From assembly GCA_027604185.1 (NCBI GenBank), contig JADGKB010000003.1, positions 1 to 64,000 of the forward strand: DNA of 64,000 bases, in the 5' to 3' direction. The stretch comes from Boothiomyces macroporosus. Its lineage: Eukaryota; Chytridiomycota; Chytridiomycetes; Rhizophydiales; Terramycetaceae. A program made the position numbers and the translations under genes. Below are positions 1 through 11,914 of the stretch, one piece after another. Positions within the stretch are counted from its first letter, which is position 1, and each line of letters opens with the position of its first letter. Under the pieces are notes generated by a model. The model saw only the letters and a list, made by a program, of their open reading frames with translations. It did not search any database and was not told the DNA's origin.

Positions 1-399
1 AGAAAATCCTCCGAGGATTTGGATTATGATAATCCTGTGATGAACCAGGCTCTTAGTGTCCAGGATCCGATGCCATTCGGTTAACACGTCTGTCGAGTGA
101 AACATGTACCTCCAAGTGCTCCAATCAATAATGATTTCTTTGAAAATATTTGACTGTAAATAACGCAAAGCATTGAGGTTGTTGAAATCCATCCATAGAT
201 GGGGATGATCTTCCTTGAAAACACCCCCAAATCTATCACAAACAAGGCTGGAAGGGGAATCTGTCCACCAGGTTTGACCGGTGCCTCTTCCCACCACCAG
301 CGAATTATGCTTGTTTTTCCATTGCTCATTACTGGGATGAGATAAATTGGAATCAAAGAGGTAAAGCTCGTTGCCGAACCGACCCAATTCATCCTCCAT
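1..399 (-). CDS. Hypothetical protein, partial (runs off the left edge)
   Basis: An uninterrupted frame runs from an ATG at 397-399 to the first base of the window: 133 codons with no stop. The N-terminus begins MEDELGRFGNELYLFDSN and carries two Trp-rich patches, QTWWTDSP near residue 46 and IIDWSTWRYM near residue 95. I do not recognise the family. The order of an acidic Asp-rich segment (LWMDFNNLN) followed by a Trp-rich one faintly recalls small fungal methyltransferase-like proteins, but no SAM-binding glycine motif is visible, so I assign no function. It reads away from RPL39 in the same direction, about 140 bases downstream of that gene's stop. An intron may fall beyond the edge. The main argument for a real gene is the long open frame with normal-looking codons. 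Confidence 0.55.
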   Translation of the reverse strand, partial: MEDELGRFGNELYLFDSNLSHPSNEQWKNKHNSLVVGRGTGQTWWTDSPSSLVCDRFGGVFKEDHPHLWMDFNNLNALRYLQSNIFKEIIIDWSTWRYMFHSTDVLTEWHRILDTKSLVHHRIIIIQILGGFS

Positions 400-538
400 T
401 TTTTAAAAAAAGAAAAAAATCAAGCAGCAATTCTACGCTTGGTAGTCTGCTCGTTGTAATTAGAAATCCTTTTATCAAACATTTTGTATTAGTATTAAAG
501 TTCTACCCAGAATCCAATACACACATGAATATAATCGT

Positions 539-740
539 TTAAAGGCCGAGCTTGGTTCTTCTCCAGTGGCGACGTTTAGCGTTGTAACGAATAGTGTTAT
601 CGGTCTTGAATCTGAACCAGTTTGGAAGTGCTCTGTTTTGTTTTTGTTTCTTTCCAAGAATTCTCTTAACCTTGAATGATTTGTTTGATGGCTACTGTTA
701 GTCCGTTCATTTGTTATATATGTTGTCGTTTCCTTACCAT
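539..740 (-). CDS. RPL39: 60S ribosomal protein eL39
   Basis: This is the smallest protein of the large ribosomal subunit, lining the exit-tunnel end. The 51-residue product has the family's usual length and signature: [10 protein letters not shown] at the start, then [18 protein letters not shown], and [18 protein letters not shown] at the C-terminus. Exon 2 is 539-691. Codon 1 stands alone as a 3-base exon (738-740), separated by a 46-nt GT-AG intron at 692-737 that has a CTAAC box just before the acceptor. An intron close to the start codon is common in fungal ribosomal-protein genes. Here it is the only intron over 25 nt that I could resolve. The promoter region is shared divergently with the TBC gene at 1117. 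Confidence 0.95.
692..737 (-). other. 46-nt intron of RPL39 (size outlier)
   Basis: GT-AG intron that begins right after the ATG codon. It is about twice as long as every other confidently placed intron in the window. It ends TAACAGTAG, so two AGs compete; only the distal one puts the conserved [10 protein letters not shown] sequence in frame. Confidence 0.9.
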
Positions 741-1116
741 TTCAAAAAAGTAAGAGGAATTTTTGTTGCTCCATTTTTTTTATTTCTGTTTAAACAAATG
801 TCCTCCAACCAAATTCTCCGAGATCACGTGAATTTAGCCCTAACCCTGAACATCCCAAACTTGTGAAAGTAGTGAATGCATATTAGTCACGCAACTTGTT
901 TTCAAGACCTTATCTGTACTGATAACATAATCATATTTGAATACGACTGTTAAACGTGCAGTTTGAGAAAATTAGAGTACGAAAATTTATATTAGCGGTG
1001 CTACAAGGCCCGCCAGCTCAACTGATCATAAATACAAGATTCTGATTGATTAAATAGGCTCTTTTGTCTCCAAATTTTTGGGAGAAGCAAAACTTTCACG
1101 CCTCTTCAAAAATCCA
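741..1116. promoter_or_regulatory. Divergent intergenic region RPL39 / TBC gene
   Basis: The 376 bases between two divergently transcribed genes hold no open frame I would call. A perfect palindrome TCACGTGA lies at 824-831; it has the core of a bHLH (Cbf1/Tye7-type) binding site. The same 8-mer occurs upstream of other genes at 15592-15599 and 44657-44664. Function is inferred only. Confidence 0.4.
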
Positions 1117-2434
1117 ATGACAGAAGATGAGCGAAAATCAGAAGATTCTACAGAGACTAGAGCAAGTCAAATGCTCCATCATCAACCATCAACGGACGAT
1201 ATCCCACCTATTCCTCCTTTATCTGCTTTAATAGAAAATATTCATCGCTCATTTGACAAAGAATTAAACTTGAATTTAGTTACGAATACTGTTAGACCTA
1301 CTGACGACTATGGATTTTATTTAGACACCAAGGACTGCACTCCTCATGTAGAATTAAGGTAGCAAATTCTAATAGCAAGCTCCAAACAGAAAAAGGCTCT
1401 CTCAGCCAAGGAGGGCGAATGGATATCAATACTCTCTAATTGGGAGCAATCAATTAGAAAGAAAAAGAATAAAGTAAGTGATATTAATCAAGATAAAGAA
1501 AATGTGTCGTCAAGGAATTCCAGATTCACTTCGAGCTCAAGTGTGGCAAAATCTAACCGGATCTAATAGAAAGAAGGAGATTGGGAAATTCAATGTAGAT
1601 TTATTTAACGTAAAGGAACTTCGGACGCGGACTGATAAACCTCCAATTTTTGACACCATCGAACGAGATATCCACAGGTGTTTTCCAAGTACTCGTTTCT
1701 AATTTAGCGCATGTAATGTTCTCGGATGCTAATGGCGAAGGGTACGTATATATTGATGTAGCCAAAAGAATTTACGTGACATTCTTCGAGCATATGCGTT
1801 GTACAATCCAACACTTGGATATTGCCAGGGAATGGGGATGATTGTTGGTCTATTACTGATGAGAATGAACCCTGAAGTAATTTGGGACTTACAACAGGAT
1901 TCCTTTTGGATGCTGGTAGTAATTTTGGAGAACTATGTACCAGATTATCACTCGGAAAGCCTGTACCAGCTGCGAGTTGATGCAGCTGCGTTTGAGCTCT
2001 GTCTGAAAAAGTTTCAAAGACCATTAGCAAAGCATATGGTAAATCTCCATTTATCTAGCATGAACTTAAACCATTGAATTACATGACACAGTGGTTCCTC
2101 ACTCTTTATACAATGACTCTCCCGTGGAATACTGTCCTAAGATTATGGGATATGTTCTTACATGACGGAGCCAAAGCCCTATTCAGAGCAGGACTGGGAA
2201 TTCTCGCACCAAAAAAGAGTACCTGTTACTAACCCAGCATATATCATCAAGAATTGCCCCACATCATCAGATATTTTGGAATACCTGTTTTCATTGCCAA
2301 AGCAAGTCACAGATCCAGATGAGTTTATTGAAGAGTGTTTAAAAATTAAGCTTGGACATAAAGATTTAGATAAGATGCGCAATCAAGTCAAGATGGCGCA
2401 TAGTTCATTGGATAGCGGTGTAAACAAACGATAG
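1117..2434 (+). CDS. TBC-domain Rab GTPase-activating protein
   Basis: Predicted GAP for a Rab GTPase in vesicle traffic. The 392-residue product has a TBC domain from about residue 113. It opens with CRQGIPDSLRAQVWQNLTGS and carries the dual-finger catalytic residues: Arg174 in ERDIHRCFP and Gln211 in NPTLGYCQGMGM. Later blocks are QWFLTLYTMTLPW and LRLWDMFLHDG. Exons: 1117-1358, 1380-1473, 1493-1688, 1708-1741, 1762-1876, 1898-2038, 2059-2218, 2238-2434; the seven introns are 19-21 nt. Exon lengths sum to 1179, an exact multiple of three, and each join restores a conserved TBC block. Intron 1 must use the distal of two AGs (1379) to keep frame. The ATG at 1117 is the first in frame; the N-terminal 110 residues are low-complexity. 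The partner Rab cannot be told from sequence. The stop is followed at once by AATAAA. Confidence 0.93.
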
Positions 2435-2567
2435 TAATAAATCATAATAGTAATCAAGTCCATCCCTCTTTTCCTCTTATACAGAAGCAACACCGAGATT
2501 AGTTACCCTAGAGCCTCTTTATTTGCCCAACATGGTGGCAAAACATCAGTGAGCTTTTTTCTCCAAA

Positions 2568-5500
2568 ATGTCCAGAGATCAGAAAGTTAGCTGGGAAGTA
2601 GACATCATTAGAAATTTAAATGCAAAAGTTAAAGTAATACAATACCCTAATTCAAGGATAAGAATACCGCTCTCTCAGATCTGAGACAATGGGTTAATGA
2701 ACCAAGATCACTTGGCAGACTCTCTGATACCAGCTGGGAAACCCTATTGACCAGTTATATTTCCTTTATTGAAAAAGAACGGGAGCAGCTTCGACAAAAA
2801 GTGAAAGCAAATAACCGACCAGCGATAAACCATATCGCACTCGTTATCGGAATATTCAAAGATATGATTGTCTTGGCTTCTCAAGAACAGCCGATGGTGC
2901 TGAACAACAAAATATTAAAGTTCATTCTACATACATCAAATACAAACCAGGAAGATAAACTAATTACGGCTCCATTTACAAAGTGCTTGGTCGCAATGTG
3001 CTCTCAAAGAATCTTTCGGGAGGTAACAGGAATTTTATGTTAGCGACTGGATAACAAGGAATGGCATTCTATTGTGGACTATTGTATGGATTTTTTCCTA
3101 AAGGAATCCGAATTACAATCGACATTTGACCGAGCAGATAGAAGAACTGAATGGTAACGGGTTTCTTATATAGTCTTGATTTAGCTACATGCTTTTCCGC
3201 TATTGTTGGCGGTACCTTTGCAAATTCAGTTATAACAGATGCCAACGAACTGTTGACATTTATCTCTCAGTATATATCCCTTTACCAAATTGAAAACTTG
3301 TCTTTTGAGCAATTGCTGAATACTTCAATCAAAATATTGCTCTTTCTTGATATTGACAATCTGGATCTTTCATTTGCTTTCCTCAAGGCGATTTTCCACA
3401 GATTAGTAGATCTGTATTCATCGAAAAATGAAACCTTAAAACTAGCTATTCTCAGATTGTTCAGGATATATATAGCAATTGGGAATCAGCGGGATGTGGA
3501 AGAGGAAGGACCAGGATTTTTGAAAAACTGTTATAGATTACTGAGTCTTTTGACCTCACTTGAAAAGCAGCCGCCTTTTATTCCACTGGGATCAATTCAT
3601 ATCTTGGAGGAATCAATCTGCACTCGAAATATGTACCCAGATACAACCATCTTATCTTGGACATTCATCAATTTATTAGCCGAACTCTGTTTTCTAGAAA
3701 TCAAAAACCCAAACGAATTTGCTAGTCAGCAATCTAGTGAAACTGTCGAAAGACCGCGCAAGAAATCAAAAATTGCCACAGGAGCTTTTCTAACACGTTT
3801 GCTAAATAACTCTGATGTGAACTGTCAAATTTTTGGATTACAAATACTAATAATTCTCTTGAAGTTGTATCCTCAATCACTTAAAGGGATTTTGAATCTT
3901 TATGCAAACGATATATCAGTGTTGTTTACTAGCCATGATGTAAATGTCCAGCAAAACGCTGCATTTTGCTTGTGTATGGTTGCAAAGAATCCCACAATGT
4001 TTATTGAAAACTTTGACTGTAATTCAGTATTTGACACATGTTTACCCCGCGTAGTAGGACTAGGGGAACATTTGCGGCCAACAATACAGCTAATCACATT
4101 CCTTTTGGAGCACAACCAAGTTTCATCTGAAAAATTGAACGGACTGGTAAACTTTTTTAGTTTTGTAGAACCGTGTATCCTAAATGAAGACGGATCGAAA
4201 TGCTTGGCAAGATTACTGGCCCATCCAAGTATTTTGGATAAGAGTATGTATCAAAAAATTGTAGAATCGCTATTCAACGGGCTTCAACCTAATTCTGCAC
4301 ACTCCAAAAATGTTTACTTTCACCAGTTTATGGTGTCAACAATTTACCATATCTTTTTCACCAAAAAATCCAAATTTGAAACTGATCAAACTCCAATACT
4401 CGAGGAAAAAAAGCTATTTGACTGGGAATTCCAAAAGCTGTACGAAAAGCTAGTTTATGTGTCTGGCACTAGTGGCCAAGTTCTAATGGAACAAATGTAC
4501 AAGGAAAATACATTAGTTCCCCAAATTCAAGCAGATGGGAAAGAGCGACTTGTCTACCAGATTAAAGATGCTATCAGCACCTACTTGGGAACACTTGAAG
4601 CGCTGAAAGATGAAGAACAACGATTTCTTTGTTCGTTGACTGTTGCAAAAATTATTCAATTTTTACCATCTGCTGAGGACTTTGCAGATTCTCTTCGAGA
4701 GGATTTGAATCTCATCTCTGCAAACCAAATAGTGGAATCAGTAGACATCAATAGCGCAGTCCTATTGGAACACTTACAGATGCTATCGTCATTCGCTGGC
4801 ACAGAAAAAGCCTTCTTGTGGCCATTCAGTGAAGATTTGACACTTCAAATTCTTCTCCAATTACTAGATATAAAAGATGAACCCCAACTTTCACCTACAG
4901 ACTCCAATTTCAGCGACTTCATCGCAGAAAGAAAGGCTTCCCATAAACTTAATATGTATGAAATTACAAACTATGGCAAAAATATCAATTACCTTGATTT
5001 GTCTGAATTCGATCGAAAGATGCATATATTGGTGCAAAATTTGGGTTCTTTATCGAAAAAGACGTTCAAGTTCACTGAATTTGTAGATGTAATGAAAGAA
5101 TATGTAACGATCTTGATAGAGTCCAAGGAATTTGAAACAAATAGTATCGTATTTGGAAAATATTGTGCGCAAATCATGAACATATTTGATTTTGGTAAAA
5201 ACATCCTAATCTATAGATTTTTGGTTGCTAGTACTTGACAAATTAAAGGAAAAGTTGAAAGAGCCTCCTCTCGATGGCAGCTATTTATTTAGACAGGTAT
5301 GTATCCAATTCTTGACGTTTTCTTTCAACAAAGTGCAAGATGATTTAGACATACTTTCTCTAAAGAACAGCTCCGATAAACTGATTAGCTATCTAATTAG
5401 CCATTTTGAACTTTATCCAACTCTGGTTAAACTGGATATTTCGCGGATGCTCTTGTCTCTCTCGTGCAATCCAAGGCTAAAGGTAATCGCAAATTCCTGC

Positions 5501-8500
5501 AATCCTGTAGGCGTATTTTTGGATAGTGTTAGGTTCGATATATTTGAATACAAATTCCATCTAGCATTGGAGTTCCTTCCACTGTTTTTCAAATCTATTG
5601 ACAAAAGGCAATATCATAAAGTAGTAGATTCAATAAGAAAATATGTGGTGACTACTGACACAAATGACGTCCAGAACATTGGCAACTCATTGATATATGG
5701 CTGCATTTTGCGTTCCATTGGATCAGCAGATGAAGGGGTAATGGTCTCACTCCTTCAGCTAGCTGCTGATCAGCCTTCCTTTGATACAATACCTTTATTA
5801 TTCGAAAGAATTTCCAAGGAGTTTGGATTCAAGTCTGTGTCAGATCTTCTTGAATTGTATCTTGACAACATGCTACGAAACTGGACATCTGATTTTGACG
5901 AATTTCCTATATATTTATTCCAGTGCGATACAATTACTCTGTTTACCAGAAAGTATCCCGATAGTGTTGCACTTTATTACTATAATAACGAGCGATTTTG
6001 TGAAATAGTGAAAATGACAGAAATCCTTTCAATTTCCGAACTATTGAACAAAGCATTTGCAAAGCTGTACTCCACCAATCTTGTAAAAAAGGTAAATCTT
6101 CATTAAAACAGAACAACGAAGGAGAAAATATCTTGAGAAAACTGTCTGAAATGGATAATAAGGTATTCCTGGATGTTGTTCTTGAAAATTTTGTTCCAAT
6201 ATCATTCAACCTTTTAAAAATGGCACACGGTATGCAATATTTTGATGCAAAACAATTGCCTGTCGTTTTAGAAAATACCTTGTTGGAGATTGGGAACCTC
6301 TCTCCAATCAGTAATAACACTACCAACATTCAGTCTATTATAAGCGGGTTAGAATATCTTGTTGGTTGCAAAGCAGAAGATTTCCCTGATAAAATATCTA
6401 TGAAAACACTCTACCTGCTGTTTCATCAAATGAATGTTTACTTGAACAAGCAATCCTTTGTGGACAAACAGCTATCGATCATTAACAATGGTTACACACT
6501 TTTGATCATTTTAGCGCAACGGCTGATCCTTCATCCACTGATTTATCAAACAGTTGTAAGAAATTTATTACAATATGTTGGGATATCCACTCTTACCAGG
6601 CCAATTTGCCAATTGATAAATTATTTGACCAATCTATCCAAAAAAAGTGGAGAATTTGTCGCCATTTCGAATCATGCAGCTACAAATGTGCTGGTACTTA
6701 GCTCTTACTGCTACTATTTGGAGGAAGGTAGAGACCTGTTGGTGGATACAATGAATGGAATTATAACAGTTTCAACATCTTTCTTGGCACCGGAACAAGC
6801 TCATCATTACCAAAATGCTCTCTTAGTTGGATTGGATCCAGAGTTGCCTTGTTTCAAGCAGCTCATTGACAAATATGATGTGAAAATATCAAGCATTAGC
6901 TTTTTGACCAACTGGTTGATTGGCCTAGACCTAAATTCCTTTGTGTCAAAGTCTCCATTTTTGCGATTGTCTAAGGCTTTGGACTGTAAGGAGAATATCG
7001 AAATCATAAAAGAGTTCAAAAAGCAAAACCCATTGATGAATAAGCTTAAAGAAATCCTGGACAGTGAAGATAGTCGCCTTCTTGAAATCAAAGGAATTGC
7101 AGCAGAAAATATTGCGAAATTGACATATTATTTCAAAATGGATTACCAGGTAGAAAATCCATTTGAGCACATTTCGGATGATTCAGAATGCTACGAGGGG
7201 TGTAAAGTAGTGTTGGAGAAACTCTTTGAATACTTATTTCACCCAGACCTTGAAACAGTAGAATGTGCTTTTAATGTGCTATCAGCAATTGGTCCTCTAG
7301 ACGAATCCCAACTTGCGATTGCGGAGCTCAATCAATCCACAAAGGGGCATTTGGATTTATTTAACACCAAAGGATCTCAGTCGGTCACGACTGTAAGAGA
7401 ATACCCTTCAGTAGATGATCATACAGTATGGAAAAGTGCCGGAAAGTCGAAAGAGCAGTGGATAACCAACTTTACCAATGCATTGCTCAACAGTTTCGAA
7501 TATCCGGATTTCTTCTTGTATCTTGGCCCAATGTTTGAAAAACAACCTCAGTTTGCGGAAAGTATTCTTCCATATTTGGTACACTATGTTTTAAGTGTTG
7601 AACTCCGAGATGCTCCCAACAAGACAAAATTGGTTATCAAGGATATACTGTCGCAAGATATCAACCAATTTTTTAGCGACCATTCGGATGAGAATAGCCT
7701 GGCAAAAACGATTCTGTTGGAAATGATTATTGTAAAGCTTTATTGACTGTAGTTTTTGTTCAAGACCAAACCATTGGTACCGTATCATCAATGGCTAGAT
7801 TTAGATTTTATGAATCTGGCAAAGGCAGCTTTGGATATCCAAAATCATCTTGGCTCAATTTACTTTGTAGAGCTGTATTTCTCCTTGAAAATTAATGTAA
7901 ATCCACCCCCAACTCAGATTTGGCAGTATTTGCTTGACGGCTATCGTGGATTGCACGACACAGATGGATTTCATGGAACAATTTCATCTCTGGATTCAGA
8001 TGGAATCAGTTTTTTGGATTTGATTCAGCAAAAGGAGGCTTATGATAAGGATTGGATGAAACTGTTTTCTTTTAGAGACGCTCTTCACCAAATCCAAAAT
8101 CCAGGCTCCTGTTCAACAGACATAATTGAAAGTTTGGCTAATTCTGGACATTACCAAACTGTTCACCAATTGACACACAATAGCAAACTGTCGGAAGAAG
8201 ATATAGACGCATATGGCTGTATGTGGAGATTAGGACAATGGTCTACGGATATTGTAGGAAACGAAGCAAAAGTCGGAACGAACGCGAATAATGATTTCTA
8301 CCATCTTCTATATCAGCTTGAACATTCTTCGAATATTTCAAAACTTTATCATGATATTGATCATGCACTAATCGCCTACAGCAAGTTGAATAACAGTTTT
8401 CAGGATGCAATATCTATATTGGAACTAAAAGAGATGGTTCGGTATAAATGTGAGGCGGACGTAATGGGGAATTCCAATTTGTTTGATGTTTGGAAAAGCA

Positions 8501-10966
8501 GAATGGCCAATCTTTTAGATGAACACAAATTTGATGACCTTGAACAAGTTTTGAGTATCAGAACCCGTGCAATGAATGTGTTATTACATGGAAAAGAGAA
8601 ACTACAGTCTGATAGTGTTTCCTACCAGCCTCTCCGAGATTTTTTCAAGAGCCATCTTTCCTTTGTCGCTGACCTTGCCATTAACAATAACAATTTGGTA
8701 TTAGCTCGAAATTGTGAACTTCAATTGGAAAATTTGGATACTCATTCAGTTCTGGATTCCATTAAAACAAAGATATTGTCGATCAAGATAGAATGGGCAC
8801 GGGGCCACAAAACAGTAGCAATGAAGTTTTTTGATAATCTGCTCAAAAGCACTATCAATGATACAGAAGTGGATGCCGCGTTTAAAGTTGAAATGCTGCA
8901 TTTGTACGGCATGTGGTCTCGAGACAGCCGTAAATCTACACCAAAGACTATTGTTAAAAACTACCTTCAACCTGCATTGAAAACTCTAGAAACTGGCCGA
9001 TTTGTTAATTCAGGAAAGTATTATTTCGACTTGGCAAATTATTGCGATGAGATTTTCAATACCATGGACAGTGATGAAACTCATGCTAGATCTGTAAAGC
9101 TGCTCCATAGAAGAAAGTCAGATTTAGAGGAAATGAAACGTCTTGGAGAAAGCGCAAGAAAGAGCAACTACATTCGAAAGTTGACCAAACAAATAGAAAT
9201 CGATGAACATGAAATATCACAATACGAAGATGAAAAGAACCACTATTTGTTATTAAGTGTTCAAAACTATATGAAAACCCTTGCGGAATCAGACTTGAAA
9301 AGCGAGCATTCCGTTTTCCGGGTATGCTCCCTTTGGTTTTCAAACCCCAACAATCTTGAAATCAACGCTTTCATTCAAAAGAACTTTGCTCAAATCGCAA
9401 CCAGCAAATTTTTGATCCTGATGCACCAACTATCCGCGAGATTCGCAGTAAAGAATTTGACAGAGACCTTCTTTGAAACTCTGAAACGTCTGATCGAAGC
9501 TATTGTAATTGACTATCCTTATCAGTCTCTTCCTTATATTTTAGCGTTAAGGAATGTTGCCTCGGAGAAAAGCACTCAATCTACTTCACTAATATCCGGT
9601 GATACCATCGATATCTTTATATCCAAAATTCGCAAAGAAACCAACATGGAAAGGATCGTCTTTAATATGGAAAAACTATTTAAAGGTTATTTAGCAGCTG
9701 CATATCAACCAATCCCAAAATCAAAGGAGAGCAGCAGGAGATTGACACTAGATAGCAGTTGTATACTTTTGAAAATCAAGGCTGAAGCTAAAATTCCAGT
9801 AATCACTCTCCAGCAAAACATTCCGGTTCCAAAATCCTATGCAAATATTGTGTACATTGAAAGGTTTGAAAGTTCATTCAACTTGCCTGGTGGAATAAAT
9901 GCACCAAAGGTCTTGAAATGCGTAGCAAGTAATGGAAAGACGTATCGGCAGTTAGTAAAGGCCAAAGGTAATCTGGCTTGAACATAGACGACTTGAGACA
10001 AGATTCGGTCCTATCATCTGTTTTTAATGTGGTAAATATGCTTCTCGCGAAACAAATAGAATCAAGAAAGAGAAAGCTGTCAATTAGAACCTATAAAATA
10101 GTTCCATTGGCTCCTCAGGCTGGAGTACTGGAATGGGTAGATGGAACTGTCCCTATTGGTAATATGCTGATCCAATCTCATCCAAATCAAAGAATTGCAG
10201 AAGAACTATCCAGATATAGGACAGTGATGAAGTCTGAACATGACAAGAAAGGTTCAACCTTAGAGTCCAAGTTGAAGGTTTACAGGAAAATAGAGAAGGC
10301 GTTCCCACCAATTTTTGGTGCTGTATTTTTCGAAATGTACCGTGATCCAAAAATATGGTATGAAAATCGAATGAGATATGTCCAAAGTTTAGCTGCCAGT
10401 TCGATTGCTGGCTATATGCTTGGAATTGGCGATAGGCATTGCCAGAACATTCTTTTTGACAAGAATACTGCTGAAGTCGTTCATATTGATTTGGGTATTG
10501 CATTCGACCAAGGAAAGCTACTTTCTACTCCAGAGTTGGTCCCTTTCAGACTCACAAGAAATTTAGTTCATGCGATGGGTATTACAGGGGTTGAAGGTGT
10601 CTTTAAACGAGGATGCGAAGAAACATTGAAAATTCTTCAAACAGAAAGTGATTTTATATTTACGCTTTTGGATGTATTCAGACATGATCCTCTTTATTCA
10701 TGGTAAAATTCACTAATTCAAGGACTGTATCGGCCCAGAAACTCAAAAATATCCAGAAAGATGAACAGGATGATGAGCCAGAATATCAAAAGTACTTTGA
10801 CAAGGAAATTTCAGGAAATGAAGAGGCAGACATTGCCCTGTTTGGTGTCCGAAAAAAGTTGTCATCAAATCTCAGTATTGAATGCCAGGTAGAAGAGCTC
10901 GTAAATAGTGCAATGGATCCTAATAATCTATGCCGCATGTATCCTGGGTGGCAAAGTTGGATATAA
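2568..10966 (+). CDS. TEL1: ATM/Tel1 checkpoint kinase (PIKK family)
   Basis: Nuclear serine/threonine kinase of the DNA double-strand-break and telomere-maintenance response. The 2,743-residue product matches the family's length (yeast Tel1 is about 2,790). Near the start lies a Tel1/ATM N-terminal (TAN)-like motif, IIRNLNAKVKDKNTALSDL, completed only after splicing intron 1. Next come roughly 1,600 residues of HEAT-like helical sequence, a FAT region, and the kinase domain. The catalytic loop is GIGDRHCQN near residue 2572, the metal site is HIDLGIAFDQG near 2590, and an ATM-type stretch GITGVEGVFKR follows. The C-terminal FATC ends MYPGWQSWI. Exons: 2568-2633, 2657-3022, 3044-3152, 3173-5194, 5217-6091, 6112-7731, 7753-9967, 9988-10702, 10723-10966. 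The eight introns are 20-23 nt and exons total 8,232 nt. The ATM-type motif separates it from ATR/Mec1, TOR and DNA-PK. Confidence 0.96.
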
Positions 10967-11059
10967 TATACCAATGTAATATATTTCTATCAATGATTTA
11001 ATTATCCAAGAGGATTGGAGTACACATTAGACAATTTTTAAATGGTACTTATTGATTTT

Positions 11060-11887
11060 CTATTTAATATAAATGTACAGAGGTCTATTGAAGCCTCCTT
11101 CTTCATCAGGTATCACCTTTTTCAGTAATTTGAATCCAATCTTTTTTTCAAGATATCGAGGAAATTCATCAGGAAAAAACTCCATATCTGAATAGTTTTG
11201 CCGCATCTCGGCAGTCATTCCAGCTCTTTTCCTATATCCATCTAATCCTTGACACTCCAGAATGAAAATTCCACCCTTGTTCAAGTAATTGTAACATTTT
11301 TTAAAGAAATATCTTACACCGCCATCGCCGTTATTGAGATGAATCCACTTTGTAATGCTAAGTGCCAAAACAACGTCATACAGTGTATCAGTTGGGGAAG
11401 GAAAACTTTCATGAAGCCAGTCTCCACATCGAAAGTGTATATTAAAGTCTTTTTGTAAGTGAATGGGAAGCATCCCAAATTGCTCAACACAGGATATGGG
11501 AAAATATTGTTGCCTATCGGATCCTGCAAGCGATTGGGTTACCGCCAAGGAATATCTTGCTTTTCTGATCAATTCTGGGTCTATATCTACTCCCTCTACA
11601 TAGCTTGTGTTGAATTTTTTTGCTATTTCTACTGTAATTCTTCCCGCATTACATCCAATGTCACACACTCGCTTCCCTTCAAACCAGTCTTTATCGAATT
11701 GCATGATCCTCGAATCCGTCGCCCTGTAGCCGTAATAATTCTTGTAATTGCCGTAGATTGTTTCCTTTGGATTTTTTTGTAATTCAACACTGGAATTCTT
11801 CTTTCTTTTGATCTCGAATGTAGGGACTCTCCTGTAATTGCTGGTGGTTGGATCGTTTAGATGGGCGAGATATGGATTCAAAGACAT
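11060..11887 (-). CDS. Bin3-type RNA 5'-phosphate methyltransferase
   Basis: A 275-residue SAM-dependent methyltransferase of the Bin3 family (MePCE, BCDIN3D, fission-yeast Bmc1), which methylate the 5' gamma- or monophosphate of small RNAs. The family signature IYGNYKNYYGYR begins about residue 44 and is followed by RIMQFDKDWFEGK. SAM-binding motif I is VCDIGCNAGRIT and the ribose-contacting motif is EGVDIDPELIRKAR. The Bin3 C-terminal block includes SITKWIHLNNGDGG, then FKKCYNYLNKGGIFILE. No intron is present. The start ATG is at 11887 and the product has normal length for the small members. Which RNA is the substrate (U6, 7SK-like, telomerase RNA or a tRNA) cannot be inferred. It converges on TEL1 with about 90 bases between stops. 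Confidence 0.93.
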   Translation of the reverse strand: MSLNPYLAHLNDPTTSNYRRVPTFEIKRKKNSSVELQKNPKETIYGNYKNYYGYRATDSRIMQFDKDWFEGKRVCDIGCNAGRITVEIAKKFNTSYVEGVDIDPELIRKARYSLAVTQSLAGSDRQQYFPISCVEQFGMLPIHLQKDFNIHFRCGDWLHESFPSPTDTLYDVVLALSITKWIHLNNGDGGVRYFFKKCYNYLNKGGIFILECQGLDGYRKRAGMTAEMRQNYSDMEFFPDEFPRYLEKKIGFKLLKKVIPDEEGGFNRPLYIYIK

Positions 11888-11914
11888 TTTAGATCAGAAA
11901 AAAAAGTCAATTTA

